Assembly (NCBI RefSeq): GCF_014193255.1 | Contig: NZ_JACHZB010000001.1 | Span: 714,018 to 778,017, forward strand | Length of the DNA stretch: 64,000 nucleotides | Direction: 5' to 3' | Source: Rhizobium sp. BK196 | GTDB taxonomy: Bacteria; Pseudomonadota; Alphaproteobacteria; Rhizobiales; Rhizobiaceae | Shown: in pieces, positions 53,761 to 61,867 of the stretch | Position numbering within the stretch: the first letter of the stretch is position 1 | Layout: each line of letters begins with the position of its first letter | Notes under the pieces: generated by a model | Database searches by the model: none | Told to the model about the DNA's origin: nothing | Seen by the model: the letters and a program-made list of their open reading frames with translations, nothing else | Translations under genes and position numbers: made by a program

Positions 53761-54528
53761 TCAGGCTTCCAAACTTCTCTGGATGAGCCCTGTTAGATAG
53801 TCGGCCACGACCCCTTGGCCGGTATCGTCTGCGATGAGGTCGTTGCGGACCTCGATCATGACATTACGAAGCCCATTGGAAACGCCATGCAGGATCAGCG
53901 TGTGCGTCACGCCATCCTCAGGTCCGTAGGGTTCGTTGCGCTCGGTGCGGTAAAGCGGTGCTTCGGCCGCAAACTCCAGCATACGATCGGCAAACCGGCT
54001 GTCCTCGTCATGGAGGATGCCGAGCTCCACGGCGCGCTGCTTGCCATTATAGACAGGAGTGAAACTGTGGATCGTCACGATGACGCTGTCCTGACCCCTC
54101 GCCTGCCGGTCGCGGATCAAGGCACGCACGCCATCGTGGAATGGCAGGTAGAGGGCTTCCGTGCGGGCACGGCGCTCGCTTTCGGTCAAATCCTGGTTAC
54201 CGGGAATCGTATAAATCTCGCTGATCTCGGGCATGGCGCCCGGCGAGCTCGGCGGCCGGTTGCAGTCATAGATCAGCCGGGAGAAACGTTGGTAGATCAG
54301 CGTTGAATCGAGAGCAGCCGAAATGGCGCGGGCAACGGCAAGCGCGCCCGGATCCCAGGCGATATGGCTTAAAAGCGCTTCTTCGGACAGGCCGAGATTA
54401 CCGAAATATTCAGGAAGCGTGCGGGATGCATGCTCGCAAATGATGAGCACGGGACTCTTGCCGTGAACGCGTTCGATTGCAACGCAATCACCGTCCGCTT
54501 CGCTGAGAATTCGGGGCTGAACCAGCAC
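53761..54528 (-). CDS. N-formylglutamate amidohydrolase family protein
   Basis: About 255 residues. SPVLIICEHASRTLPEYFG is the N-terminal signature of the FGase family (zinc-dependent, related to HutG type II). WDPGALAVARAISAALDS, LIYDCNRPP, and VTIHSFTPVYNG with the metal-binding His also fit. The family removes a formyl or acyl group from glutamate. In this operon it could instead release glutamate from a gamma-glutamyl product. I place the start at GTG 54528 (or TTG 54531) because GGAGAGG lies 5-8 nt upstream; an ATG at 54639 would add 37 A+T-rich codons that overlap the divergent promoter and are probably not translated. Confidence 0.82.
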   Translation of the reverse strand: MLVQPRILSEADGDCVAIERVHGKSPVLIICEHASRTLPEYFGNLGLSEEALLSHIAWDPGALAVARAISAALDSTLIYQRFSRLIYDCNRPPSSPGAMPEISEIYTIPGNQDLTESERRARTEALYLPFHDGVRALIRDRQARGQDSVIVTIHSFTPVYNGKQRAVELGILHDEDSRFADRMLEFAAEAPLYRTERNEPYGPEDGVTHTLILHGVSNGLRNVMIEVRNDLIADDTGQGVVADYLTGLIQRSLEA

Positions 54529-54554
54529 CAACCGCACCTCTCCATCGCTTAATA

Positions 54555-54576
54555 AATTCTTTATAAGAAAAGAATT
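54555..54576. promoter_or_regulatory. Inverted repeat in the divergent RpiR intergenic region
   Basis: AATTCTTT (54555-54562) and AAAGAATT (54569-54576) form a perfect 8-bp inverted repeat with a 6-nt spacer in the region between the amidohydrolase gene and the RpiR regulator gene. RpiR-family regulators often bind such A+T-rich palindromes. Assignment is by position only. Confidence 0.45.
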
Positions 54577-54632
54577 CTTCAGCTTTACCGCAGTGTCAAG
54601 CACACTCTGAAAATTTCTTTTCATGACAGTCA

Positions 54633-54662
54633 TTGACATGGATTGTGACAGCGTTGTTAACT
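54633..54662 (+). promoter_or_regulatory. Candidate promoter for the RpiR gene
   Basis: TTGACA (54633-54638) and TTAACT (54657-54662) are separated by 18 nt, close to sigma-70 -35 and -10 consensus. They lie 45 nt before the GTG start of the regulator gene. Confidence 0.45.
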
Positions 54663-54707
54663 TTCACTGGGAAAGTGGCATCAGACCATCCCGGGGAGCA
54701 AAATCAC

Positions 54708-55580
54708 GTGAGTGTCGCGGCTAAGACCGTTTCGGACGTCATTCATTCGCATCTTGGCGTGCTCACACGCGCCGAAAAGCAGTTGGCCGAAAGCCTGCTC
54801 GATAACTACCCCGTCTCCGGCCTCGGCAGCATCACCACGATTGCTGAGAATGCCGGCGTCTCCACGCCGACGGTCGTGCGCATGGTCCAGAAGCTCGGCT
54901 ATAAGGGCTATCCGGATTTCCAGCAGCATCTGCATCAGGAAGTCGAAGCGACGATTTCCAATCCGATCGCCAAGCACGATCGCTGGGCCCAGAACGCGCC
55001 GGGCACACATATATTGAACCGCTTCGCCGATGCCATTATGGGCAATTTGCGTCAAACGCTCACCGATCTCGATACGGCAACCTTTGACGACGTCGCTGCC
55101 CTGCTCTCGGACCGCAAACGCACGCTCTATTTCGTCGGCGGACGCATTACCGGCGCACTGGCCGAATACTTCTTTACCCATATGCAGGTCATCCGCCCGA
55201 ACACGGCGCTGCTCTCGTCCAATTCGTCAAGCTGGCCGCAATACGTCCTTAATATGAATCCGGGCGATCTGCTCATCATCTTCGATATCCGCCGCTACGA
55301 GCAGGAGATGGTGAGCCTCGCCACCGCCGCCCGCAAACGCGGAGCCGAAATCATCGTCTTCACAGACCAATGGGCTTCGCCTGCCGCCAAGCTCGCCCGT
55401 CACGTCTTTCGCGTGCAGATCGAGGCGCCGTCGGCCTGGGATTCCTCCGTCGTCACACTCTTCATTGTCGAGGCGCTCATCGAGGCGGTGCAGAACTCGA
55501 CCTGGGACGAGACGAAGGAGCGCATGAAAACGCTGGAAGGCCTGTTCGAACAGACCCGGCTTTTCCGCAAACCCGGTTAG
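54708..55580 (+). CDS. MurR/RpiR family transcriptional regulator
   Basis: A 290-residue regulator with an N-terminal RpiR-type helix-turn-helix (about 10-85: LTRAEKQLAESLLDNYP, STPTVVRMVQKLGYKGYPDF). A C-terminal SIS domain (about 125-270: LYFVGGRITGALAEYFFTHM and GDLLIIFDIRRYEQEMV) usually binds a phosphosugar or related effector. The start is a GTG at 54708 with GGGGAG upstream; the frame is open 25 codons earlier, over the promoter. Its place between two divergent operons suggests it controls the ligase/dehydrogenase operon, the ABC importer operon, or both. Confidence 0.88.
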   Translation: MSVAAKTVSDVIHSHLGVLTRAEKQLAESLLDNYPVSGLGSITTIAENAGVSTPTVVRMVQKLGYKGYPDFQQHLHQEVEATISNPIAKHDRWAQNAPGTHILNRFADAIMGNLRQTLTDLDTATFDDVAALLSDRKRTLYFVGGRITGALAEYFFTHMQVIRPNTALLSSNSSSWPQYVLNMNPGDLLIIFDIRRYEQEMVSLATAARKRGAEIIVFTDQWASPAAKLARHVFRVQIEAPSAWDSSVVTLFIVEALIEAVQNSTWDETKERMKTLEGLFEQTRLFRKPG

Positions 55581-55698
55581 GAGGGACAGCTAAAAAGGGC
55601 AAAAACAAAGACGGATTTCGCGGAATCAGGACAGCTTGTCGCAAATAAAACATCTGCCGCAAGCTCCTGCTATTCATGACGAAATTAACGTCACGCAA

Positions 55699-55715
55699 CT
55701 GTCATACAAGCTTCA
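55699..55715 (+). promoter_or_regulatory. Candidate Pho box upstream of the ABC importer operon
   Basis: CTGTCAT (55699-55705) is a perfect Pho half-site. It is followed after 4 nt by GCTTCAT, which matches the second half-site at its last four positions, giving 11 of 14 overall. It ends 52 nt before the GTG start of the substrate-binding protein gene, in the 187-nt gap after the RpiR gene. This suggests phosphate-starvation control through PhoB, independent of the RpiR regulator. Confidence 0.5.
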
Positions 55716-55767
55716 TCTAACGACAGTAACAGCACATCGGACACTGAAAACCCGAAGGAGAACAACA

Positions 55768-56871
55768 GTGATCTCTAACATTTCTCGACTGCTCTCGCTT
55801 TCTACTGCGATGATCGTTGCTTCGACTGCGATCGCAGCAGCTGAGCCGAGCGCTGATCTTATCGCTGCCGCCAAGAAGGAAGGCACGCTGACGACGATCG
55901 CTCTCCCACACGACTGGTGCGGCTATGGCGACGTCATTGCCGGCTTCAAGGCCAAGTACGGCCTCGAAGTCAACGAACTGAACCCGGATGCGGGTTCGGG
56001 CGACGAAGTCGAAGCCATCAAGGCTAACAAGGGCAACACCGGTCCGCAGGCCCCTGATGTCATCGACGTCGGCCTCTCCTTCGGCCCGTCCGCCAAGAAA
56101 GACGGCCTGATCCAGCCTTACAAGGTCTCCACCTGGGATTCTATTCCGGATACCGCCAAGGATCCCGAAGGCTACTGGTATGGTGACTATTACGGCGTTC
56201 TGTCGTTCCTTGTGAACAAGGATCTGGTCAAGCAGTCGCCGGCCGATTGGGCTGATCTGAAGAAGAGCGGCTATGCGAATACCGTCGCGCTCGCCGGCGA
56301 TCCCCGCACCGCCAACCAGGCTGTCCAGGGCGTTTATGCGGCCGGTCTTTCCGCTTCCGGCGGTGACGCTGCCAAGGCAGGAGAAGAAGGTCTGAAGTTC
56401 TTCGCCGAACTGAACAAGGCCGGCAACTTCGTACCTGTTGTCGGCAAGGCAGCTCCGTTCGCGCAGGGCTCCACGCCGATCATCATCGCCTGGGATTACA
56501 ACGCGCTTTCCTGGGGTGAAAGCCTGAAGGGCAATCCTCCCTTCGAAGTCGTCGTTCCGAAGACGGGCGTCGTTGCCGGCGTCTACGTCCAGGCCATCTC
56601 CGCCTTCGCTCCGCACCCGAACGCTGCCAAGCTCTGGATGGAATACCTCTATTCCGACGAAGGTCAGCTCGGCTGGCTGAAGGGCTATTGCCATCCGATC
56701 CGCTTCAACGATCTTGCCAAGAACAACAAGATCCCGAAGGAATTGCTCGACAAGCTGCCGCCGGCGGCAGCCTATGAAAAGGCCGTCTTCCCGACGCTCG
56801 AAGAGCAGGCAGCAGGCAAGGAAGCCATCACCAAGAACTGGGATTCCGTCGTCGGCGCCAGCGTCAAGTAA
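55768..56871 (+). CDS. ABC transporter periplasmic substrate-binding protein (Fe3+/spermidine/2-AEP-type)
   Basis: A 367-residue periplasmic binding protein with a signal peptide (residues 1-25, ending STAIAAAE). The mature protein starts SADLIAAAKKEGTLTTIALPHDWCGYGDVI, a form typical of the family 1/8 extracellular proteins grouped with ferric iron, spermidine/putrescine and 2-aminoethylphosphonate binders. The conserved WYGDYYGVLSFLVNKDLV and STPIIIAWDYNALSW segments form the hinge and ligand cleft. There is no obvious ferric-site Tyr-Tyr pair, so an organic solute is possible. The start is a GTG with GAAGGAG upstream. A candidate Pho box lies 52 nt before it. Confidence 0.87.
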   Translation: MISNISRLLSLSTAMIVASTAIAAAEPSADLIAAAKKEGTLTTIALPHDWCGYGDVIAGFKAKYGLEVNELNPDAGSGDEVEAIKANKGNTGPQAPDVIDVGLSFGPSAKKDGLIQPYKVSTWDSIPDTAKDPEGYWYGDYYGVLSFLVNKDLVKQSPADWADLKKSGYANTVALAGDPRTANQAVQGVYAAGLSASGGDAAKAGEEGLKFFAELNKAGNFVPVVGKAAPFAQGSTPIIIAWDYNALSWGESLKGNPPFEVVVPKTGVVAGVYVQAISAFAPHPNAAKLWMEYLYSDEGQLGWLKGYCHPIRFNDLAKNNKIPKELLDKLPPAAAYEKAVFPTLEEQAAGKEAITKNWDSVVGASVK

Positions 56872-56883
56872 CCCCTGATCCTG

Positions 56884-56910
56884 CCTCCCCGCCTGAAGGC
56901 GGGGAGGTTT
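56884..56910 (+). terminator. Attenuating hairpin between binding-protein and permease genes
   Basis: CCTCCCCGCC (56884-56893) and GGCGGGGAGG (56898-56907) form a 10-bp stem with a TGAA loop followed by TTTTCTC. Such hairpins after binding-protein genes usually stop part of the transcripts and protect the upstream mRNA, giving more binding protein than permease. Confidence 0.8.
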
Positions 56911-56942
56911 TCTCACTCCGACGCCCCAGGATGAGCTTTTCC

Positions 56943-57836
56943 ATGAGCACGGTTTCAACGCCTATGGTGAGCAGCGCCCCCTTGATCAACAAAGACCGCG
57001 TGATCGACTGGCTGGGCATTGCACCCTTCATTATTTTTTCACTACTGTTCCTGATCATCCCCACGCTTTATCTTGTGGCGGGCGCGTTCTTGACTCCCGA
57101 GGGCGACCTCACGCTGAAGAATATCGGCGATCTCTTTACGCCATCGATTTTGAGCGCTTACTGGATCAGTATCCGCGTCTCGGTGGCGTCCGCCCTCGGC
57201 GGCGCGCTGATCGGCTTTTTCCTCGCCTGGGCCGTCGTGCTCGGCGGCCTGCCGAACTCGGTGCGCTCGACGCTTCTGACCTTCTCCGGCGTGGCCTCGA
57301 ATTTTGCCGGGGTACCGCTCGCCTTCGCCTTTCTCGCAACGCTCGGCCGCACCGGCCTTGTGACCCTCTTCCTGCGCGACTGGTTCGGCTTCAACCTTTA
57401 CGGCACCGGCTTCAACCTCCTCTCCTTCTTCGGCCTCACCATCACCTACATGTATTTCCAGATTCCGCTGATGGTGCTGATCCTGACGCCGGCGTTGGAC
57501 GGTATGAAGAAGGAATGGCGCGAAGCCTCTGAAATTCTCGGCGCTACCAACCGTCAATATTGGACGATGGTCGCGCTACCGATCCTCTGGCCGAGCCTGC
57601 TCGGTACCACGCTGCTGCTCTTTGCCAACGCTTTCGGCGCCATCGCCACCGCCTTCGCGCTGACCGGCAGTTCACTGAACATCGTGCCGATCCTGCTCTA
57701 TGCGCAGATCCGCGGTGACGTTCTTCACAATGCCAACCTCGGTTACGCGATCGCGCTCGGCATGATCGTCATAACCGGCGTATCCAATGTCCTTTATCTC
57801 ATGCTGCGCATGCGCGCCGAACGGTGGCAAAAATGA
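56943..57836 (+). CDS. ABC transporter permease (first membrane subunit)
   Basis: A 297-residue inner-membrane subunit with about six helices. LGIAPFIIFSLLFLIIPTLYLVAGAF is the first helix. The EAA loop, which contacts the ATPase, reads EWREASEILGATNRQYWTMVALPILWP. The ATG at 56943 has AGGATGAG 7 nt upstream; an in-frame ATG at 56931 directly abuts that sequence and is less likely. The permease 2 gene overlaps its end by ATGA. Confidence 0.88.
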   Translation: MSTVSTPMVSSAPLINKDRVIDWLGIAPFIIFSLLFLIIPTLYLVAGAFLTPEGDLTLKNIGDLFTPSILSAYWISIRVSVASALGGALIGFFLAWAVVLGGLPNSVRSTLLTFSGVASNFAGVPLAFAFLATLGRTGLVTLFLRDWFGFNLYGTGFNLLSFFGLTITYMYFQIPLMVLILTPALDGMKKEWREASEILGATNRQYWTMVALPILWPSLLGTTLLLFANAFGAIATAFALTGSSLNIVPILLYAQIRGDVLHNANLGYAIALGMIVITGVSNVLYLMLRMRAERWQK

Positions 57837-58621
57837 AAGCTCAACGTCTCGGAGCCTGGATCGCTATCATTCTCGGCGCGTCCTATTTCATCATTCCGCT
57901 GATCGGCACGATCGAATTTTCGCTGCGCATGCGCCGCGGCGCCTATAGCTTCGATGCCTATCAGTCAGTCTTCTCGGACGCTCAGTTCCGCGAGACTTTC
58001 GGCTACTCCATGGGAATGGCGTTTCTGACCATCATCTTCGGCATGCTGCTCGTCGTACCGACAGCCTACTGGGTGCGGCTACGCCTACCGCAGATGCGTC
58101 CGGTCGTCGAATTCATCACGCTGCTACCGCTCGTCATCCCGGCGATCGTCATCGTTTTCGGCTACCTCAGGATGTACAATTCGTCGTCCTATCTGCCGTT
58201 GACGAATTCGTCGATGGGCACCAACATCCTGCTGGTTTTCTCTTACATCACCTTGTCGCTGCCCTACATGTACCGCGCCGTCGATACAGCCATGCGCGCC
58301 ATCGACGTCCGCACGCTGACGGAGGCGGCTGAAAGCCTCGGCGCTCGCTGGACGACCATCATGTTCAAGTGCATTTTCCCGAATGTCATGAGCGGCGTAC
58401 TCTCTGGCGCCTTCATAACGCTCGCGATCGTCATGGGTGAATTCACCTTCGCGGCCCTCCTCAATCGCCCAGCCTTCGGTCCCTACCTGCAGCTCGTCGG
58501 CGCCAACAAGGCCTATGAGCCTTCGGCGCTCGCCGTCATCGCTTTCTCGATCACTTGGCTCAGCATGGGCCTGCTCAACCTCGTTTCCCGCTTTGGCAAA
58601 GCCCGCCCGGCTAAAGCATAA
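57833..58621 (+). CDS. ABC transporter permease (second membrane subunit)
   Basis: A 262-residue inner-membrane subunit with about six helices. The EAA loop reads LTEAAESLGARWTTIMFKCIFPNVMSG. Helix segments such as FITLLPLVIPAIVIVFGYL fit the PotC/CysW-like group. The ATG at 57833 overlaps the stop of permease 1 as ATGA; a GTG at 57824 is possible. It pairs with the first permease to form the channel of the importer. Confidence 0.88.
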   Translation: MKAQRLGAWIAIILGASYFIIPLIGTIEFSLRMRRGAYSFDAYQSVFSDAQFRETFGYSMGMAFLTIIFGMLLVVPTAYWVRLRLPQMRPVVEFITLLPLVIPAIVIVFGYLRMYNSSSYLPLTNSSMGTNILLVFSYITLSLPYMYRAVDTAMRAIDVRTLTEAAESLGARWTTIMFKCIFPNVMSGVLSGAFITLAIVMGEFTFAALLNRPAFGPYLQLVGANKAYEPSALAVIAFSITWLSMGLLNLVSRFGKARPAKA

Positions 58622-58633
58622 GGTATTTGGCTC

Positions 58634-59695
58634 ATGTCTTTTCTCACACTGACCAACATTCAGAAATCCTTCGGCCAGACCCAGGTCGTGAAGAACTTCA
58701 ATATGACTATCGAGAAAGGGGAATTCGTTTCCTTCCTCGGACCATCAGGCTGCGGCAAGACAACGGTTCTGCGCATGATCGCCGGCTTCGAAACGCCAAC
58801 CGGCGGCACTCTGACGATCAATGGCAAGGACCAGCGTCCGCTGAAGCCAAACCAGCGCAACATCGGCATGGTCTTCCAGGCCTACGCCCTCTTCCCGAAC
58901 ATGACTGTGCATGACAATGTCGCCTTTGGCCTGAAAGTCGCGGGCGCTCCCAAACCGGACATCGACAGCAGAGTCAAGGAAATGCTTGGCCTCATCAAGC
59001 TCGATCATCTGGCAGACCGCTTCCCCTACCAGATGTCCGGCGGCCAGCAGCAGCGCGTTGCTCTTGCCCGCGCCCTTGCCGTCAAGCCGCAGGTCCTGCT
59101 GCTCGACGAACCGCTGTCTGCCCTCGACGCCAAGATCCGCGTTTCGCTGCGCGAGGAAATCCGCCAGATCCAGCAGTCGCTTGGCATCACGACAGTTTTC
59201 GTCACGCACGACCAGGAAGAGGCGCTCTCGATCTCCGACCGCATCGTCGTCATGAACGCCGGCAAGGCCGACCAGATCGGTACGCCTTTTGAGATCTACA
59301 ATACGCCGGCAACGCGCTTCGTCGCTTCCTTCGTCGGCACGTTGAACCTCATCGAGGCCAAGGTCGTCGATCCCGACAGCAATCGGATCCAGATCGGTGA
59401 TCAGGCTGTGACGCTGAAACAATCTGTCCAGACCTACAAGTCCGGCGATACGGTTCAACTCGCACTCCGTCCCGAAGCCGGTTCGCTTGCCGAAGGCACA
59501 CACAGCGATACGGCTCTGACCGGTCAGGTCGTCTCCGCCCACTTCCTGGGTTCTGTCATCCGTACCCGAATGAATGTCGGCGGCAACGTCATCTCCTTCG
59601 ACATGTTCAACAGCCCCGGCGTCACGCCGCCGTCTGCCGGCGAGACCGTGACGCTCCGCTTCATGGCCGCCGACCTTCTCGTCATCCGCGACTGA
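58634..59695 (+). CDS. ABC transporter ATP-binding protein
   Basis: A 353-residue cytoplasmic ATPase for the importer. LGPSGCGKTT is Walker A, MSGGQQQRVALARALA the signature, and VLLLDEPLSALDAKIR Walker B with D-loop. FVTHDQEEALSISDRI has the switch His. The C-terminal part (about 245-350) is a TOBE-type regulatory domain (LALRPEAGSL), typical of PotA/FbpC/CysA-like subunits. A terminator follows, so the importer operon is 55768-59695. Confidence 0.92.
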   Translation: MSFLTLTNIQKSFGQTQVVKNFNMTIEKGEFVSFLGPSGCGKTTVLRMIAGFETPTGGTLTINGKDQRPLKPNQRNIGMVFQAYALFPNMTVHDNVAFGLKVAGAPKPDIDSRVKEMLGLIKLDHLADRFPYQMSGGQQQRVALARALAVKPQVLLLDEPLSALDAKIRVSLREEIRQIQQSLGITTVFVTHDQEEALSISDRIVVMNAGKADQIGTPFEIYNTPATRFVASFVGTLNLIEAKVVDPDSNRIQIGDQAVTLKQSVQTYKSGDTVQLALRPEAGSLAEGTHSDTALTGQVVSAHFLGSVIRTRMNVGGNVISFDMFNSPGVTPPSAGETVTLRFMAADLLVIRD

Positions 59696-59720
59696 TCGGA
59701 AGAAAAACGTTCTTGATGAG

Positions 59721-59745
59721 GGCGCCGTCAATGCGGCGCCTTTTT
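59721..59745 (+). terminator. Terminator of the ABC importer operon
   Basis: GGCGCCG (59721-59727) and CGGCGCC (59734-59740) form a 7-bp stem with a 6-nt loop followed by five T residues, 25 nt after the ATPase stop. Confidence 0.88.
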
Positions 59746-59858
59746 CATTCGTAGAAACACTGTCAGCAAACGTGATGGAGCTTTCACCAGAAAGAACTTG
59801 AAGTGGCGGGAACCATGCCGCATGGAGCAAACATTCCCGATCCACGAAGTGCCCCATC

Positions 59859-61196
59859 ATGTCATCAGTCGCAGCCTCCGCTCCCCGCAGCCTGACCTTG
59901 CAGGATTTCCGCACGCTTGGCCTTTCCGCCCTTGGCGGCGCACTGGAATTCTACGATTTCATCATCTTCGTTTTCTTCGCAGCCGTGATCGGCAAGCTGT
60001 TCTTCCCGCCGGAAATGCCGGACTGGCTGGTGACGCTGCAGACCTTTGGAATCTTCGCCGCCGGCTACCTGGTGCGGCCACTCGGTGGCATCGTACTTGC
60101 CCATTTCGGCGATCTCTTTGGCCGCAAGAAAGTCTTCGCCTTCTCCATCCTGCTCATGGCACTTTCGACACTCGGCATGGCGGCAATGCCGACCTATGCC
60201 TCGATCGGCGTCGCTGCCCCCGTCCTTCTTATCCTGATGCGCATCCTCCAGGGTGCGGCGATCGGTGGCGAGGTTCCAGGCGCCTGGACCTTCGTCGCCG
60301 AGCATGTACCCTTCCGTCGCGTCGGCTTTGCCTGCGGCTTTCTCTGCTCGGGCCTCACGCTCGGCATCCTCTTCGGCTCCTTCATCGCCACGATCATCAA
60401 TACGGTTTTCACGCCTGACGATATCGCCGCCTATGCATGGCGCCTGCCCTTCTTCATCGGCGGCATCTTCGGCCTTGTTGCCGTCTATCTCCGCCAATGG
60501 CTGCAGGAAACGCCAATCTTCTCGGAGATGAAACAGAGCCGCTCGCTGGTACCGGAACTGCCGCTGAAGGCTGTGCTGCGTGATTATCCCCGCGGTGTCG
60601 TCATCTCCGTCCTGCTGACCTGGATCCTGTCTGCCGGCATCGTGGTGACGACGTTGATGACGGCAACCTTCCTGCAGAAGCAGTATGGCTATACCGCCCA
60701 GCAGTCGCTGGCTGCCACCAGCTTCGGTACGCTGTTCCTGATCTTCGGCACGGCGGCAGCCGGCGCCATCGTCGATCGTGTCGGCTCCGGACGCTTCTTC
60801 CTGGTCTCGAGCATCTTCTTCGCCATCGCCACCTTCGCCTTCTACAGCTATGCCGCGGTTTCGCTGACGGTTCTCTTCGTACTCTACGCCATCATGGGCC
60901 TTGCCGTCGGCATGGTCGGCGCCGTGCCTTACGTCATGGTGCGCGCCTTTCCGGCCCGCGTCCGCTTCAGCGGCCTCTCCTTTTCCTACAATGTCTCCTA
61001 TGCGATCTTCGGCGGGCTGACGCCGCTTGCCGTCGCCGCCCTGCTGCCGATCAACCCGATGGCGCATGCCTATTATCTGCTGTTCATCGCCGCCCTCACC
61101 TTCGGCCTCGGCCTCTACCTTCTAGCCAGGGGAGACAGCATCGAGGCTGAAGTCGGTATTGAGGAATTGACGGAGCGCCTCGCCTCCCGCACCTGA
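59859..61196 (+). CDS. MHS-family MFS transporter
   Basis: A 445-residue metabolite:proton symporter with about twelve helices. The N-terminal LGGALEFYDFIIFVFFAAVIGKLFFP helix, the loop motif HFGDLFGRKK, LRILQGAAIGGEVPGAW-type helix 4 and PFFIGGIFGLVAVYLRQWLQETP mark the MHS group, as in the transporter at 2570-3865. Substrate unknown. No good ribosome site precedes the ATG, so the start is uncertain. The NIPSNAP gene follows 31 nt later and is probably co-transcribed. Confidence 0.84.
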   Translation: MSSVAASAPRSLTLQDFRTLGLSALGGALEFYDFIIFVFFAAVIGKLFFPPEMPDWLVTLQTFGIFAAGYLVRPLGGIVLAHFGDLFGRKKVFAFSILLMALSTLGMAAMPTYASIGVAAPVLLILMRILQGAAIGGEVPGAWTFVAEHVPFRRVGFACGFLCSGLTLGILFGSFIATIINTVFTPDDIAAYAWRLPFFIGGIFGLVAVYLRQWLQETPIFSEMKQSRSLVPELPLKAVLRDYPRGVVISVLLTWILSAGIVVTTLMTATFLQKQYGYTAQQSLAATSFGTLFLIFGTAAAGAIVDRVGSGRFFLVSSIFFAIATFAFYSYAAVSLTVLFVLYAIMGLAVGMVGAVPYVMVRAFPARVRFSGLSFSYNVSYAIFGGLTPLAVAALLPINPMAHAYYLLFIAALTFGLGLYLLARGDSIEAEVGIEELTERLASRT

Positions 61197-61227
61197 ACGA
61201 GCAAACCCGCCAAGACAGGATATTTCG

Positions 61228-61533
61228 ATGATTACCTGCTACCTGCGATACGTGATCGACCCCTACAAGCTGGCTGAATTCGAGGAATATGCCCGACTCT
61301 GGATCCCGATCGTCAACAGGATGGGCGGCACCCATCACGGCTATTTCCTGCCATCCGAAGGCGCCAACAACATTGCGGTTGCGCTGTTTTCCTTCCCGAG
61401 CCTTGCCGCCTATGAGGACTATCGCACCCGGATGACGAGCGACCTGGAATGCCAGGCTGCCTTCGAACTCGACAAGCGTAACCGCAGCATCATCAGCTAT
61501 GAGCGCAGCTTCATGCGCCCAGTTCTCGGCTGA
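61228..61533 (+). CDS. NIPSNAP family protein
   Basis: A 101-residue small protein with a ferredoxin-like alpha-beta fold of the dimeric alpha/beta barrel type. The start MITCYLRYVIDPYKLAEFEEYARLWIPIV and the middle GGTHHGYFLPSEG match the NIPSNAP domain. The function of bacterial members is unknown; some are near transporters or catabolic genes. An AGGA sequence lies upstream of the ATG. It probably shares a transcript with the MHS transporter. Confidence 0.83.
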   Translation: MITCYLRYVIDPYKLAEFEEYARLWIPIVNRMGGTHHGYFLPSEGANNIAVALFSFPSLAAYEDYRTRMTSDLECQAAFELDKRNRSIISYERSFMRPVLG

Positions 61534-61867
61534 TCGCCCTGGAATCAGTCCAGGCATATCAATCCGGCCGATCGGCATAAGACAGCACCATATGATCCTG
61601 GTCATGGCGAGCCTGATCATCATCGACGGCAGGATTTTTCGACGCTGACTTCACCCATCACGTCGCCGAACGAAGGGCCTTGCGCGCTGGCCGAGTCTTG
61701 GCAAAGGTGGCATTCAAGCCGATGTTGACGCCGAGCATTTGCAGCACGGCTCTTTCAGGTGAGGCATCTTGCCGGAAACTTCATGAAGCATTTGGCTCGG
61801 TCAACTGTCGCTTTAATCAGGATTTTGCGCCGACAGTTTCACGACGCAAATAAGCAAAGGAGGGGCT
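61534..61867. other. Intergenic region without a recognised gene
   Basis: This 334-nt stretch lies between the NIPSNAP gene and the nucleotidyltransferase gene. Short frames are open on both strands (for example near 61650-61810) with some coding-like composition, but none has a start with ribosome site, and I recognise no family. It could hold the remains of a lost gene. Confidence 0.4.

Noticed and set aside
52097..53800. 567-codon plus-strand frame opposite the APC permease gene
   Set aside because: Highly charged Arg/Asp/Glu-rich sequence typical of the reverse frame of a membrane protein gene.
54529..54639. N-terminal extension of the FGase-like protein to an ATG at 54639
   Set aside because: The added 37 codons are A+T-rich, cover the divergent promoter region and lack family similarity; GGAGAGG supports the GTG/TTG start near 54528.
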